The notes beneath the pieces are model-generated. The model was not told the DNA's origin and did not search any database. It was given only the letters and a program-made list of their open reading frames with translations. This document shows positions 1 to 11,700 of a DNA stretch of 64,000 nt, piece after piece. The DNA lies in NCBI GenBank assembly GCA_045590755.1, contig JAZNRP010000024.1:124001-188000 (forward strand), read 5' to 3'. The DNA comes from SIG565 sp045590755. Its GTDB lineage: Bacteria; Bacillota; Clostridia; Oscillospirales; Acutalibacteraceae. Position numbers and translations under genes: made by a program. Position 1 is the first letter of the stretch; the number at the start of each line of letters is the position of its first letter.

Positions 1-251
1 TGGCGTATCAGATAAGGTTCTCCTATAACGATACCAAAGACTATTGGAAGTTCAGTCTTTACGACACACAGAACAATCCGATTGCCCTCGGTATCAAGAT
101 TGTCCCGAATTTTCCGCTGAACATATTCTACGGAGTTACACAGCTACCGTCAGGAGTGTTTGCGGTTCAGTCGAAATTAGACCACATCGGTCGTAATGAT
201 TTCATCAACGGCAAGGCAAAGTTCATCTTTTGCCCTGTGGATTTGGGGTAA
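1..251 (+). CDS. Baseplate plug-like protein, C-terminal part (5' end outside window)
   Basis: The reading frame is open from base 3 to the TAA at 249-251 and runs in from the left, so the start codon is missing. About 82 residues remain. The pattern (YNDTKDYWKFSLYD near the left edge, then PIALGIKIVPNFPLN, then GRNDF) resembles the small beta-sandwich plug proteins of simple contractile tails, typified by Pam3 gp18, that sit next to the hub gene. The following genes are the hub, spike and wedge, which fits the order in such baseplates. The assignment rests on fold-like pattern and gene order and is moderate. Confidence 0.55.
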   Translation, partial: AYQIRFSYNDTKDYWKFSLYDTQNNPIALGIKIVPNFPLNIFYGVTQLPSGVFAVQSKLDHIGRNDFINGKAKFIFCPVDLG

Positions 252-650
252 ATCGAGAGAAGTTTTGTCCTACGGACAGTCCACGGACATTCCTGCGGAC
301 ATTCCACAGACAGTCCAAGACCGCACATTGACAAAACCAACAAGGCAGAGTTGTGTGTGGTTTTGGCAACTGTTTGTATTTTTTAGGGTGATTTTTCGCA
401 AAGTCCCCTATTTCCTTTGATTATGTAAGGGCTTCGAATGGTTGCTTTCTATGTCCTACGGACAGTCCACGGACATTCCTGCGGACATTCCGTGGAAAAT
501 CCTGATATAACCGTAACCGTAACCGTAACCGTAACCTTTACATAACCAAATGAATGATTTATGTGCGTTTTTCAACGCACGAGTGTGTTTATTTGGTGTG
601 TTTTTTCAAGATTAACCCGATTAAATCGGAGTACATAAAAGGAGGTCAAT
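252..650 (+). repeat. Intergenic repeat region with iteron-like direct repeats
   Basis: This 400-bp gap interrupts an otherwise dense tail operon. A 40-bp segment is repeated exactly at 266-305 and 452-491 and is itself built of 11-12-bp units of the form GGACAnTCC. A second array, four copies of AACCGT followed by AACC, lies at 509-536. A hairpin (GTGCGTT, loop TTTC, AACGCAC) lies at 561-578. A weak 74-codon frame crosses the first repeat but lacks convincing coding character. Similar GGACAnTCC-type repeats occur inside replisome-organiser genes of Firmicutes phages (recalled, not checked), so origin iterons or a gene remnant are both possible. Confidence 0.6.
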
Positions 651-1520
651 ATGGCAGGGTATGAAAACTTCAACCGTGAGTACAGACTTGCGGCAGGTCG
701 AAGCGGAAGAAAAGGCTTTGAAATCGGCGAGAAGAGTTTAGCACAGCCTGTTCCTCTGCATATCAACTTTGCTTTGCAAAAGGCGGACCTCAAAACCCCG
801 AACACAGGCAAGGTAACGATTTGGAACCTCAGTCCCGCTCATCTTGCTGTGTTGAATGAGAAAGACTGCATCCTCTCGCTCAGAGCAGGATACAACGACC
901 ACATTTCTTTGATATTTGCAGGAGTGGTTAGTTTCGCATCCACCTCGAATGACGGAGCGGACAGAAAGACCGAAATTGAAGTGGTTGATAGCCTTATCCA
1001 AATTAGAGATACCTACATTGCAGTATCCTATAACGGAAAGGTAAATTGGAAGACGATATTTGATGACACGGCGGCACAAATGGGTGTTGCCGTTTCTTAT
1101 TCGTATAATGCGAAAAAGTATTTCAAGGACATCAACAATGGTTTCTCGTATGTTGGCAAGGCGAAGAATGTTCTCGATAAGGGCTGTAATAGTTGCGGCT
1201 TGGTATGGAGCATACAGAACGGCGTTTTGCAGATAAAGAGACCGAGAGATGTGATGTCAAAAGAGGTATTCGTCCTGTCATCCGACTCGGGTATGATTGG
1301 CATACCTGCAAGAGTGGTCGTATCGGAAGATGACGCTACCGGAACAAAGCAGTTGGGATGGGATGTTGAGTATTTGCTGAACGGTGCCATCAACATTGAT
1401 GACTATGTGAAGCTCGAAAGCAAAATCGTAACAGGCTATTTCCGAGTGTATTCGCTTGAAATGAGCGGCGACAACCTATCAGGTGATTGGATTTGCAAGG
1501 CTCGATTATTGGAGGTGTAA
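651..1520 (+). CDS. Baseplate hub-like protein
   Basis: 289 residues, starting at an ATG 8 nt after a strong AAAGGAGG site. The stretch GKVTIWNLSP followed by LRAGYNDHISLIFAGVV is typical of the first beta-barrel of phage hub proteins (gp27/XkdQ/GpD-like), which describe themselves as tail proteins without catalytic motifs. The gene follows the plug protein and is separated by only 3 bp from the spike gene, the usual hub-spike order. It would form the trimeric platform under the tail tube that carries the spike. The family is inferred from pattern and synteny. Confidence 0.6.
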   Translation: MAGYENFNREYRLAAGRSGRKGFEIGEKSLAQPVPLHINFALQKADLKTPNTGKVTIWNLSPAHLAVLNEKDCILSLRAGYNDHISLIFAGVVSFASTSNDGADRKTEIEVVDSLIQIRDTYIAVSYNGKVNWKTIFDDTAAQMGVAVSYSYNAKKYFKDINNGFSYVGKAKNVLDKGCNSCGLVWSIQNGVLQIKRPRDVMSKEVFVLSSDSGMIGIPARVVVSEDDATGTKQLGWDVEYLLNGAINIDDYVKLESKIVTGYFRVYSLEMSGDNLSGDWICKARLLEV

Positions 1521-1523
1521 CCT

Positions 1524-2087
1524 ATGCTTCAGGAATTGGTTGAAAGTATCAGCAAAATGGTGGACTCCAAGATAAACGAGATACACACGACGATGCCCGG
1601 AAAGATAGTCTCATACGATGCTAAAACGGGCTTAGCGACGGTTTTACCCGCTATGAAGTTCAAGTTACAGAACGGGTCAACCGTTGATTATCCGCAAATT
1701 ACGGGAGTTCCTGTGGTATTTCCGCAGGGCAACGGACAGCAGGCTACAATCGCCTATCCCGTAAGAGCAGGAGATGGGTGCCTGATATTCATTGCAGAGC
1801 ACTCCATCGAGTATTGGTTGTACGGTCAGGAAACAGATACCGACCTGTCGTTCGATTTGACGGATGCTTTCTGTATTCCCGGCTTGTTCAAGACTGCGAA
1901 CCCGCTCGTAGAGAGGGCTTGTCGGGAGAACGCAGTCATCATAGACGTTAAAGGCACCGAAATCGCCGTGAAAAAGGATGAAGTTTCTGTGAAAGCAGCC
2001 AACATCGTCCTCGATGGCGACCTTCGGGTGAATGGAAATATCACGGCGAGCGGTGATATACAGCCAAGCACGGCAAACGCCGAATAA
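1524..2087 (+). CDS. Baseplate spike protein, Gp138 N-terminal domain type
   Basis: 187 residues. Residues 25-115 match the OB-fold of the Gp138 spike family: GKIVSYDAKTGLATVLP, then PVVFPQGNGQQATIAYPV, then AGDGCLIFIAEHSIEYW. The C-terminal part (EIAVKKDEVSVKAANIVLDG and the repeats after it) has the alternating pattern of a beta-helical spike. It would be the membrane-piercing tip of the contractile tail. It starts 3 bp after the hub gene and is translated with it. Recognition is good; the start at 1524 follows a GGAGGTG site. Confidence 0.75.
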   Translation: MLQELVESISKMVDSKINEIHTTMPGKIVSYDAKTGLATVLPAMKFKLQNGSTVDYPQITGVPVVFPQGNGQQATIAYPVRAGDGCLIFIAEHSIEYWLYGQETDTDLSFDLTDAFCIPGLFKTANPLVERACRENAVIIDVKGTEIAVKKDEVSVKAANIVLDGDLRVNGNITASGDIQPSTANAE

Positions 2088-2107
2088 TACGAACGGAGGT
2101 TTAGATT

Positions 2108-2461
2108 ATGGTTGACATTATGCTCGATAAAAACGGCGACCTTGCCGTAACGGAAAATGGCGACATCTCTCTAACGCAGAGCATTTGTCAAGCCGTGCAA
2201 ATCCGCCTGAAATGGATAAGTGAAGAATGGCGGCTCGGTCCTGAGCTCGGCTTTGCGTGGTTTGATGAAGTATTCGTCAAGAACCCGAACCTCGAAAATG
2301 TAAAGCAACTGCTTCGTAGTGAGATTTTACAGGTCGAGGGTGTGGAAGAAGCCGATGTAACACGGATTGAGTTTCACACGAGAGAAAGAAAGGTTAGTTT
2401 CGGCTGCACCTTTGTTGTGGACGGAGAGACCTACAAAGAGGAGGCGACAATAAATGTCTGA
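2108..2461 (+). CDS. Baseplate wedge protein, gp25/GpW-like (XkdS position)
   Basis: 117 residues. The layout (GDLAVTENGDISLTQSICQAVQ, the element SEEWRLGPELGFAWFDEVF, then a C-terminal ELEMENT-like strand pair) is that of the gp25-like wedge family that nucleates sheath assembly. An ATG follows a GGAGGT site 9 nt upstream. The last 8 bp overlap the next gene, baseplate J, as is usual for this pair. The family call is supported by length, pattern and position. Confidence 0.7.
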   Translation: MVDIMLDKNGDLAVTENGDISLTQSICQAVQIRLKWISEEWRLGPELGFAWFDEVFVKNPNLENVKQLLRSEILQVEGVEEADVTRIEFHTRERKVSFGCTFVVDGETYKEEATINV

Positions 2462-3905
2462 GTATGGATTGACCCCGAAAGGTCCTAATATCAAGCGACT
2501 TGATACGATTATGGAAGAAATGCACGATGATTTGTCGGAAAAATGGGGTGTAAACACTCGACAGAACCCGCAGTCGTTCGTAAACCATCTGTTGACGAAT
2601 ATAGCCGATGCTTTCGCAGAATTGTGGGAGTTCGGCGAGGATATATACCACTCGAAGTATCCGTCAACCGCCGAGGGCTCATCCCTCGATAATGCCGCTC
2701 AGTACGGCGGTGTTACGAGAGAAACAGCCGCCAAATCGTATTACCCGATACATTGTACCGGAACAGACGGCACAAAGTTAGCCGCAGGAACGATGATTTC
2801 CTCGAAAACGAACCCGACCACCTACCTGTCTCTTGCAGAAGAAAAGGAGATTTCTCGTAGTTCGTTTAATAAGGCGGTCATTGAGGTTGCGGCGGCAGTC
2901 GCAGGAACGACCTATACGGTCATCATCGACAACAACAGTTACGCCTGTGCACCTGATAGCACAGATGAAACTGAAATCCTTAGAGCGTTACAAAACGCCA
3001 TTACCACGCAGGATTTCACCACTTCGCTTGATGAAGCAAACGGATTGCTCACAATCGAGTCGAAAGTGGTTGACACCTCGCACAGCTTAGTCCTGAGCGA
3101 GAACCTTACGACCAACACCGTTACAAGTATATTGACGTTCGGTACGGTAGAAACGGGCGACATCCTCGTCCCCGAGGGTGTTATCACGGGCATCGTAAAG
3201 GCTGATGCGGGATTGCTTTCTGTTATCAACCTCTGCGGTTATGTTCCCGGCAACGATGAGGAGACCGACACAGAATTCCGTCAGTCTTACACCGACAAGA
3301 TTTTCAACCGTTCTTCGATGATGCTTGAAAGTATCCGTTCAGCCATCCTGAATAATGTTCAGGGTGTTGTATCGGTTGCACCGTATGAGAACGCTACCAA
3401 CGAGACCGATGCTCAGGGCAGACCGCCTCACAGTATCGAAATCGTAGTTGACGGTGGCGACTCTACGCAGATTGCACAGCAGATACTTGCCAACAAGGCA
3501 GGTGGTATCAGCACCTATGGCAACACCGTCATCACGCTCCCGGGCGTATATGATGAAGACATCCCTATCCGCTTCAATAGACCTGAAACGATTTATGTTT
3601 GGTTGCATTTGGGTATTACGCTCAAAAGGAACGAAGTTCTTCCGTCAAACTATGTCGAATTGCTGAAGACTGCGGTTCTCAACAACATAGGCAGTCTCGA
3701 TGCAGGTCAGGACGTGGTTCCGCAGGAGTTTATGTCAGATTTGTATAAGGCCTGCTCGGGTATCAGTTACATTGACATCAAGATTTACGCTACCGCAAAC
3801 GACGGTGAGGTTCCGACCGACTACACCGAACGTAGCGTTGATATAACCGCTCGACAGAGAGCATACACCGACGAGGGAATGATTGAGGTGAGCATTGATG
3901 ACTGA
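2454..3905 (+). CDS. Baseplate J-like protein (XkdT/gp47 family)
   Basis: 483 residues, the normal length for baseplate J proteins. Early residues contain SFVNHLLTNIADAFAELWEFGEDIYHSKYPSTAEGSSLDNAAQYGGV, the diagnostic segment in which the first residues after a helical arm lead to the conserved S-L-D-N/RxG element. A middle region with GDILVPEGVITGIV and the later LCGYVPGNDEETDTEFRQSY are also typical. It is a structural wedge component linking the hub to the tail fibres. It overlaps the preceding wedge gene by 8 bp and the following gene by 11 bp, so translational coupling is likely. Confidence 0.85.
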   Translation: MSEYGLTPKGPNIKRLDTIMEEMHDDLSEKWGVNTRQNPQSFVNHLLTNIADAFAELWEFGEDIYHSKYPSTAEGSSLDNAAQYGGVTRETAAKSYYPIHCTGTDGTKLAAGTMISSKTNPTTYLSLAEEKEISRSSFNKAVIEVAAAVAGTTYTVIIDNNSYACAPDSTDETEILRALQNAITTQDFTTSLDEANGLLTIESKVVDTSHSLVLSENLTTNTVTSILTFGTVETGDILVPEGVITGIVKADAGLLSVINLCGYVPGNDEETDTEFRQSYTDKIFNRSSMMLESIRSAILNNVQGVVSVAPYENATNETDAQGRPPHSIEIVVDGGDSTQIAQQILANKAGGISTYGNTVITLPGVYDEDIPIRFNRPETIYVWLHLGITLKRNEVLPSNYVELLKTAVLNNIGSLDAGQDVVPQEFMSDLYKACSGISYIDIKIYATANDGEVPTDYTERSVDITARQRAYTDEGMIEVSIDD

Positions 3906-4554
3906 TTACATCAAGCGACTCAAAGATGACCTTGTAGAGCAGTTTAAGGGAAAGCCGTATATTGACGGCTTGGTAGAAGTAATAGGCAGACAGTTCAATG
4001 AGCTGTTTGCCTTTTATCAGCAATTACAGAACGAGACCGATGTTTACGATGCTGTTGGAAAACAGTTGGATGGCATCGGCGATATAGTCGTTTTATCCCG
4101 TTCTGAAGCAGGACAGATGATAACAGGCGAGGGTGTTACGAATAACCCCGATGACGAAACCTACCGTCGTTACCTGATATACAAAATCCTGAAGAACACC
4201 TGCGACTGCACCTATTCGGATATTATGAGGGCGATAAAAATGTTTTGGTCGGGTCCGCCCCTGAGATATTCGGAAGACCCCGATAAACCCGCCACGATTT
4301 GTTTCGATTTCGAGGCGAGTAAAGACCTTGCAGACCAAGCAATCGGCATCCCGTTCGTTAGAGCAGGCGGTGTTGGTCTGTATATGAAGATGCAAAAAAC
4401 GGATGAATTCACCGTTTATTTTGGCTTTGCTTTGCAACGCTCGGCTACCGAGGTGTTTGAGTGTAAAGAAGCAGTTATCGACCCGAGGACTTACCTATCG
4501 GATGAGTTTGACATCATCCTCGCCGATGAGGTTGGTGCTTGGTTCGTAGAATAA
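3895..4554 (+). CDS. DUF2612/XkdU-like baseplate protein
   Basis: 219 residues. The segment VGKQLDGIGDIVVLSRSEAG near residue 50 is the hallmark of the DUF2612 / tail-protein-I-like family that follows baseplate J and connects to the tail fibres. A downstream TCDCTYSDIMRAIKMFW region is also typical. The start is ATG 3898 (or the upstream ATG 3895), inside the end of the J gene. It belongs to the same tail operon as the genes around it and its role is structural. Confidence 0.7.
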   Translation: MMTDYIKRLKDDLVEQFKGKPYIDGLVEVIGRQFNELFAFYQQLQNETDVYDAVGKQLDGIGDIVVLSRSEAGQMITGEGVTNNPDDETYRRYLIYKILKNTCDCTYSDIMRAIKMFWSGPPLRYSEDPDKPATICFDFEASKDLADQAIGIPFVRAGGVGLYMKMQKTDEFTVYFGFALQRSATEVFECKEAVIDPRTYLSDEFDIILADEVGAWFVE

Positions 4555-4566
4555 GGAGGTTATGAA

Positions 4567-5721
4567 ATGAAACTTGAATTAACGGCAGGTGGAATTGACT
4601 ATCTCGCTCATTGCTTGGAGGGCGGTCCCTCACCTCAGTTCTGCAAGATTACGCTCGGCAACGGTGCAAATGCAGGAGTAGAAGCGGATGATATGTCGAA
4701 CCCTGTAAAAGACATCCCCATCGCCGAAATCACAAGAAACGGCGATTTTGTTACGCTCATCGGCGTACTGAACAATGCTACGGTTCAGGAGAGGTTCAGG
4801 GCTACCGAAATTGGTGTCTATGTAACTGACCCTGATGACGAAATCGGAGACGGTGTCATTCTGTTCGCTTATGCCTATGCTCCTGAAGACGAGGCGGCGG
4901 TTATTCCTGCGGCGGCAGATTACACCTTTGAAACGGTTGAAAAGGTGCTTGTTTATGTAGGCAAGACCGAAGACGTTACTGCTATCATCAGCGACAGTTT
5001 GCTCACCGCCACAAAGGCAGAGTTGCAGGCTCATACGGACGATAGCAACAATCCGCATAACGTTACCGCCTCTCAGGTAGGTCTTGGCAACGTGGAGAAC
5101 AAGAGCATTAACGACCAAACGCCCGAGATTAACTACTATACCGATTACGACAACATCGAAACGGGTATGACAATGCAGGAAATTCTCGGTAAGCTCGCCA
5201 CCTTAGCATTGACCCACCGTTACCACGAAGAAGACTCTAACAATCCGCACAATTTGACTCCCGAGTCTATCGGTGCTGCGGATGAAGAGCACGACCATAG
5301 TGCGAACGATATTAAGTCGGGCACATTGAGCGTGGCTCGTGGCGGTACAGGTGTATCGAGTATGTCGGCACTTGCAAATGCTTTGGGTGCCTATTTTAAG
5401 GTGCCCTATTTCGGCGTGTTTACCGGAAACGGCAGTACAAAGAGACTGATTTCGCTTGGATTTACACCGTCAGCAGTTATCGTAGTAGATAGTAGAGGCT
5501 TAACAGGTGATGACGTTCAAGGAACTTGTGGTGGTATCGCAGTAGGAACCTCGGGCACACGTGCTTATTCGAGTTCTTCGCTCAGCGATGCGACCACTTG
5601 GAATAACTACTACACCTCGTTGATGATTACGACCAACGGTTTCTACGTCAACTATGCGAGCGGATATAAGAATAACACAAATAAGAGTGGCGAGACCTAT
5701 CGCTACATAGCGTTCAGATAA
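4567..5721 (+). CDS. Tail-collar-type tail fibre protein
   Basis: 384 residues, after an AAGGAGG site. The N-terminus (MKLELTAGGIDYLAHCLEGG, then TEIGVYVTDPDDEIGDGVILFAYAYA) matches the phage tail-collar fibre N-terminal family. The shaft contains two copies of the motif SNNPHNVT / SNNPHNLT with GLGNVENKS and SGTLSVARGGTG, common in fibre shafts. The last 120 residues look like a compact beta-rich tip (F-x-G-N-G-S-T-K-R-L-I). It probably bridges the baseplate and the giant receptor-binding protein downstream. Confidence 0.75.
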   Translation: MKLELTAGGIDYLAHCLEGGPSPQFCKITLGNGANAGVEADDMSNPVKDIPIAEITRNGDFVTLIGVLNNATVQERFRATEIGVYVTDPDDEIGDGVILFAYAYAPEDEAAVIPAAADYTFETVEKVLVYVGKTEDVTAIISDSLLTATKAELQAHTDDSNNPHNVTASQVGLGNVENKSINDQTPEINYYTDYDNIETGMTMQEILGKLATLALTHRYHEEDSNNPHNLTPESIGAADEEHDHSANDIKSGTLSVARGGTGVSSMSALANALGAYFKVPYFGVFTGNGSTKRLISLGFTPSAVIVVDSRGLTGDDVQGTCGGIAVGTSGTRAYSSSSLSDATTWNNYYTSLMITTNGFYVNYASGYKNNTNKSGETYRYIAFR

Positions 5722-5733
5722 GGGGGTATATGA

Positions 5734-8700
5734 ATGGCAACGCAAAAGATTACGCAGAAACAGCAGACCGAAAATGTCAATCCTGATGCGAGTCTGCTCG
5801 TTACTCAAAAGGAGAACGTCGAAGGCGTGGAGATGGAAGCCCTTCGCCGTGCTACCTTAGAAGCGGTTGTAAACGCTTTGCGTGAAAAAGGTATCAATGA
5901 CGGATACCAAACAGAACAGGGTATCGTAGATATGTACCCGAACCTCGTTAAAAGCATTGACCCGATTGAAACGGGTATCCGCATTTCGTTTTGGGACGAA
6001 ACCTCGATGGATATTCCGATTGAAAGTGGTGGCTTGGCTTTCGATGAGGTCTCCTACAATCAGGAAACGGGCTATTTACACATTATGCTCGAAGGTGAGG
6101 ATGTTGTGGCTCCGTGCTATATCGGAGGTGGCGGTGGCGGAGGTTCATCGTCCGGTACGGTCGTAAAGGTTACGAATACGACAGGTGCCGCATCCTTGAC
6201 AGTTGCTCACGGAGAGCCTGTAGAAATCAGCTTCACATACTACGACTATGACGGAGACGGAGAGTTTACCAACAGTAGCGGTACGCTCGAAATCTCTGTA
6301 AACAGCAATGTCGTTATTCAGAAGAATATCGAGCAGGGTGCTCACACCTACGATGTCGGTCCATATTTGACGGCAGGCTCGAACAAAATCAAAGTCAAGG
6401 TTACTGACGAAGACGATATGTACGGTATGAAGACTTGGACCGTAAATGCGGTTGCTTTGTCTATCAGTTCCGTGTTCGATGATACCGTTGTAAACGAAGG
6501 TGATGTTACTTTCCGTTACACGCCTATCGGTGCGAACATTGAGAAGACCGTCCATTTCGAGATTGATGGAGAAGAGGCTGCTACCGCAATCGTTACCGCC
6601 TCGAACCGTCAGCAGACACAAATTATCCCTGCACAGTCTCACGGTGCTCATCCGTTAAAGGTATATATCACCGCCGAGGTTGATGGCGTGGCTGTAACGA
6701 GTAATATTCTTGAATACGATGTAATTTGGGTTGAAGAAGGAAACGACACGCTTATCTTCGCTTGCAGTTTCAACGATAAGGTGAAACAATACAGCACCGT
6801 GCTCATCCCTTGGATTGCCCACAATCCTACGAGTTTGACCTCTAATGTAGAACAGTATATCGAAGGTGAGTTGCACGCCAACCTTACGGTTGGCAGAAAC
6901 GTGCAATATTGGAGTTATAAGCCGACCACGCCGGGCAACAAAACCCTTATGCTTAAAAGCGGAGATGTTGAAAAAACCATCATCGTTCCCGTTGAGGACA
7001 TTGGTATTACCGTTGAGCCTGTTACGAACGGTCTCGTTATGGACCTCAACCCCGCAGGTCATACCAACAGCGATGACGACAAGGAGCAGTTCGGTTACAC
7101 AGACGCAAACGGTGTGAACCATCCGTTGGTATTCTCGCCCAACTTCGATTGGGTGAACGGTGGTTTCCAAACGGACGCAGACGGCGGCACATACCTCTGT
7201 GTTAAGTGCGGAACCTATGTAGAACTCGACCGCAGTTTGTTCGATACCGATGTTATTGCAAACGGTAAAGAAATCAAGGCGGTCTTCCGTGCTGCCAAAT
7301 GCCGTGATTATGATGCTCAGGTAATGAGCTGTATCAGCGGAGGCATCGGCTTGGTGCTTCAGGCACAGAAAGCCACCCTAAAATCCTTGCAGACCACCCT
7401 CGAAGTTCCTTACTGCGAAGACAGTATGATTGAGATGGATGTCAACATCGAGCCCGGCTCAAAGGACAATGTAATGATGGTATGGCTCGAAGGTGTACCG
7501 TCAAGAGTTGCCATTTATCCTGATGAGAACGAAGATTTCACTCAGGATAACCCGACTCCGCTTGTCATCGGCTCGAACGACTGCGATGTGCATATTTACC
7601 GCATCAAAGTCTATGATAACGACCTCACACAGTACGAAATCCACGAAAATTGGATTGCGGACGCTCCTAACGGCGAAGAGATGGTGAACCGTTACAACCG
7701 TAACAACATCTACGACCAAAACGGAGACATTGACGTACAGAAGCTCATCACTCAGAACCCGAATTTGAGAGTGCTCGAAATCACGGCACCCAAGATGACT
7801 ACGGGTAAAGAAGATGAAGTTACCTGTACCGTAAAGCACACCTACGGAGCAGGCGGTAAAGCCCATAAGTTCGTGGGCGAAGGCGTTATTATGAAAGCTC
7901 AGGGTACATCGTCTATGCAGTATGGTACTGCGGCGTACAACCTTGACCTTGAATTCCCGAACGGCTTCGAGTTCGATGACGGAACCACTCAGGGATATTA
8001 CAGTATGACTGCCAACAGTATCGGCGTAAACTACTTCAACATTAAGTTGAATGTTGCTTCATCCGAAAACGCTAACAACGTCATTATGGCGGCAGAATAC
8101 AACGATTTCCAACCGTACCTGAACCCCGCAAGAGTGGCGAACCCCAAGGTGAGAGATACCGTAGAGGGTCAGCCTTGTGTTGTTTTCTTCACGAACAGCA
8201 GCGAGGAGACCATTCAGGTAGGTGCTTTGACCGCAGAACCCGGACAGACCATTATGTACGGTTGTGGGGATATGAACAACTCCAAGAAAAACTTTGCCGT
8301 ATTCGGTCAGCAGGATAACCCCGTTCAGGCTTGTGTTGAGATAATGAACAACACGAACAACCCTTGTTTGTGGAAGAGCGACGACCTCACAGATGAACTG
8401 TGGGACGGCGAGGGGTCTTTCGAGTTCAGATACCCGAAGAAGCCTACCGCCGAGCATAAAGCCGCTTTTCAGCGTGTGCTGTCTTGGGTAGTATCTACCG
8501 ACAGAACTGCCGCAACGGGTGCTACGCTCGCTCAGGCGGTTGAATATGACGGTGTTACCTACACCACAGACACAGCCGAGTATCGTGCGGCTAAGTTCGT
8601 TGCAGAGCTCGAAGATTATTTCATCAAGGACTCTGTACTGTATCATTACCTGTTCACCGAAAGACATTCGATGGTTGATAACCGTGCTAAGAACGTGTTC

Positions 8701-11700
8701 GTATCCACCGATGACGGTATCCATTGGGACTTCACAAAAGACTACGATAACGATACCGCAGACGGAAACGATAACGAAGGCGGCTTGACCTTGACCTATG
8801 GCTTGGAAGACATCGACACCATCGGTACAAAAGATGTTTTCAACGCATCGAGCTCGGTTCTTTGGTGCAACGTAAGAGACCTGCTCTTCGATGATTTGCA
8901 GTCTCTCTATCAGACCCTCGAAACCAAGGGTGCTTGGAATGCTCAGCGTATTCTTGCTCGTTTCAACGCTTATCAGGCGGCAAGACCTGAAGCCCTAATC
9001 ATCGAGGATATGTGGAAGAAGTATATCAAGCCCTTTACCGTCTTAGGAAATGACGGCTACCTGAAGATGCTTTACGGCACCAAGAAAGACCAAAGAAATC
9101 AGTTCGAGGTCTATCAGGAGAAGTACATTTCGAGTAAGTATCAGGGCTCTGCGGCTACTTCCGATACGATTACTTTCCGTGCATACACGCCTACGAATTG
9201 GGCGGGTGTTGTTCCGAGTAAGGAGATGGAGATTACTCCGTATGCGGATATGTATGTAACGGTTAAGTCCGGTTCCGGCATCGCAAGAGAAAGAGCAAAG
9301 AGAGGTCAGAAAGTTACCTTGACCTGTCCTATCGACACCCTTAACGATACCGAAATCTATATCTACAACGCATCGAACATCGCAGATGTTGGTGATATTG
9401 CACCGCTTTATGTAGGTTACTTCAACATCGCTATGGCGACCAAGTTGAGACACTTGAAACTCGGCGACGGTGCGGATGGATACAACAACACGAACGCCGA
9501 AAGCATTGGTGTTGGCAACAACGAACTGCTTGAAACCTTGGATATTAGGAACTGTCCTATGATAAGAGTATCGCTTGACTTGACAGGATGCGATGCTCTT
9601 TCTTCTTTGGAGGCAGAGTGCGACAACTACGTACCTACCGATGCGGATGACGTTCCCGGTATCACAGGTGTAGCGTTCGCTCCCGGTGGCAAGATTGAGA
9701 CCGCTCACTTGCCGACCGTAACGGCGTTCTCCGCTCGTGAGTTGAAGAGCCTCGAAGACTTGACATTCACAAGCCTCGACAGACTCCGTTCGTTGAGAAT
9801 TGAGAACTGCGGCACCATTGATGCTCTCGAAATCATTCAGAACACAATGCCTGAGAGCGAGGAAGATACAAAAGGCTTGACGAGAGCCCGTATCCTCGGC
9901 ATCAGTTGGATACTGAACGACAGTAACGCTGATGTTCTCGACTACTTGGTAGAGTTGAAGGGCTTGAACGAAAGCGGTGCAAACTCCGACCAATCGGTTG
10001 TTACCGGATACGCTTATGTTCCTACTATGAAAGCATCCGAGTTGAACGCTTATAGAGCGGCTTGGGGCTTCGACCTCGAACTCGAATGGCAGAGTTACGT
10101 AGAGCAGTATCTCGTAACGTTCGTCAACTACGATGGAAGCACGTTGCACACTCAGTATGTTGACCGTGGTATGGCGGCAGTTGACCCCGTTGAAGCGGGT
10201 ATAATCGGCGAGCCTACAAGAGAAAGTTCCGTATCTACCGTTTACACCTACAACGGATGGGACAGCAGTTTGGCAAATATCACGTCTGCGAAGACTGTTA
10301 CGGCAACCTATGAAGAGTCGCTGAGACAGTACACAGTAAGATGGATTTCTCAGCTTGGCGTTATCCTCGAAACACAGACCGTAGGATACGGTCAATCGGC
10401 AACCTACACGGGCGATATTCCCACTCGAACCGATGAGGAGAGCTCGAAGATTTACCATCTGTTCAAGGGATGGAAACAGAGCACCGGATACATCACGGGC
10501 GACCTCGATGTATGGGCTGATTGGGAGGATGGTTATGAACCCTCCGAAATCGTGGATACGCAGACACTCAATGCTGCACAGTTGTACGGATTTACCAAGG
10601 CAGGAAACGCTAAGAACTTCCTGTCTGTAAAGGACCGTGTGTTGATTACACTTGGTTTTGACCCCGACTACGACAATGTCGATTATGTCGATTTGATTGA
10701 GGAACCTACCGTCCTTGACGGTGCTACCTGTATCGAGACCGAATTGCAACCGTTTAAGGACGGCATTGCAGACGGATGGACTCTTGTTGTGGACTGCGAA
10801 TTCGATGAGACCACAGCAGACCAAACGATGGTATGTTGTATGCAGGAAAGCGGATATATGGGCTTCAAGGTCAAATATACGGGTGGTCCCTCGGTACAAT
10901 GGTCCACCAACAGTTACAACAGCGGTGCTACGACCTACCGTGAGATTATGGTTATCCGTCATCTCCCCGGAAGTCGAAATGTTATCGTTTATTCCTCGAA
11001 AGCCTATGAGACGGCTATCGGTTACAAGGAATTGACGAAGACCATTGACACCCTCACAAATGCCAAGTTGTATATCGGTGCTACCGTTACGGATGGCGGC
11101 GATATAGGCAACTACGCAACGGGTACACTCTACTCCCTGAGATTTTGGAAGGGCGACCTCGGGGATGCCGACTGCCGTAAGATTGTTTCGTGGCCCCGAG
11201 AGACCTACACCTTTGAAGTGGGCGGTTTCGAGAACTATATACTCTCTGCCAACTCTGTTGAGAAGACGAGCGTGGATTTCATCTGTGCTTCACTTCTCGA
11301 AAGAACCAAGCAGATGAACACAACCAATAGCAACGCAGGCGGCTTTGCAAATATGCCGATTTTCTCTTGGTTGCAGGGCAGACTCTACGATGCTTTCCCG
11401 ACTGTTTGGCGTAACTTTATGAAGCAGAGTGTTATCAACTACAACTGCTACGTAAACGGTACAGACTCAGACATTCAGGAGTGCGATGCTTATGTATGGC
11501 TCCCGTCCTATATCGAAATGCAGGGCGGTACGGCAGAACCGTGGATTTACGAGGGTAATTGGGTTACGTTCTTTACGAACAATACCACTCGTTTGAAGTG
11601 GCAAGGTCATTGCCTCGCAAGAGACGTTGACGGCGGCTATCAGACATTCAGCCAAAGCACAGACCCCGCTACCGACACAACGAAGAATGTCAGAGATGGA

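Noticed and set aside
196..420. 74-codon frame crossing the first iteron-like repeat
   Set aside because: It overlaps the end of the plug gene, has no clear ribosome site, and its content is dictated by the repeats. It could be a gene remnant but not an intact gene.
509..536. Tandem AACCGT array considered as a CRISPR or telomere-like repeat
   Set aside because: There are no spacers and only four hexamers, so it is a simple tandem repeat.
9043..10962. 639-codon open frame on the minus strand inside the giant adhesin gene
   Set aside because: It is antisense to a well-supported gene whose codon use leaves few stop codons in that frame. There is no ribosome site and the product has no family pattern.
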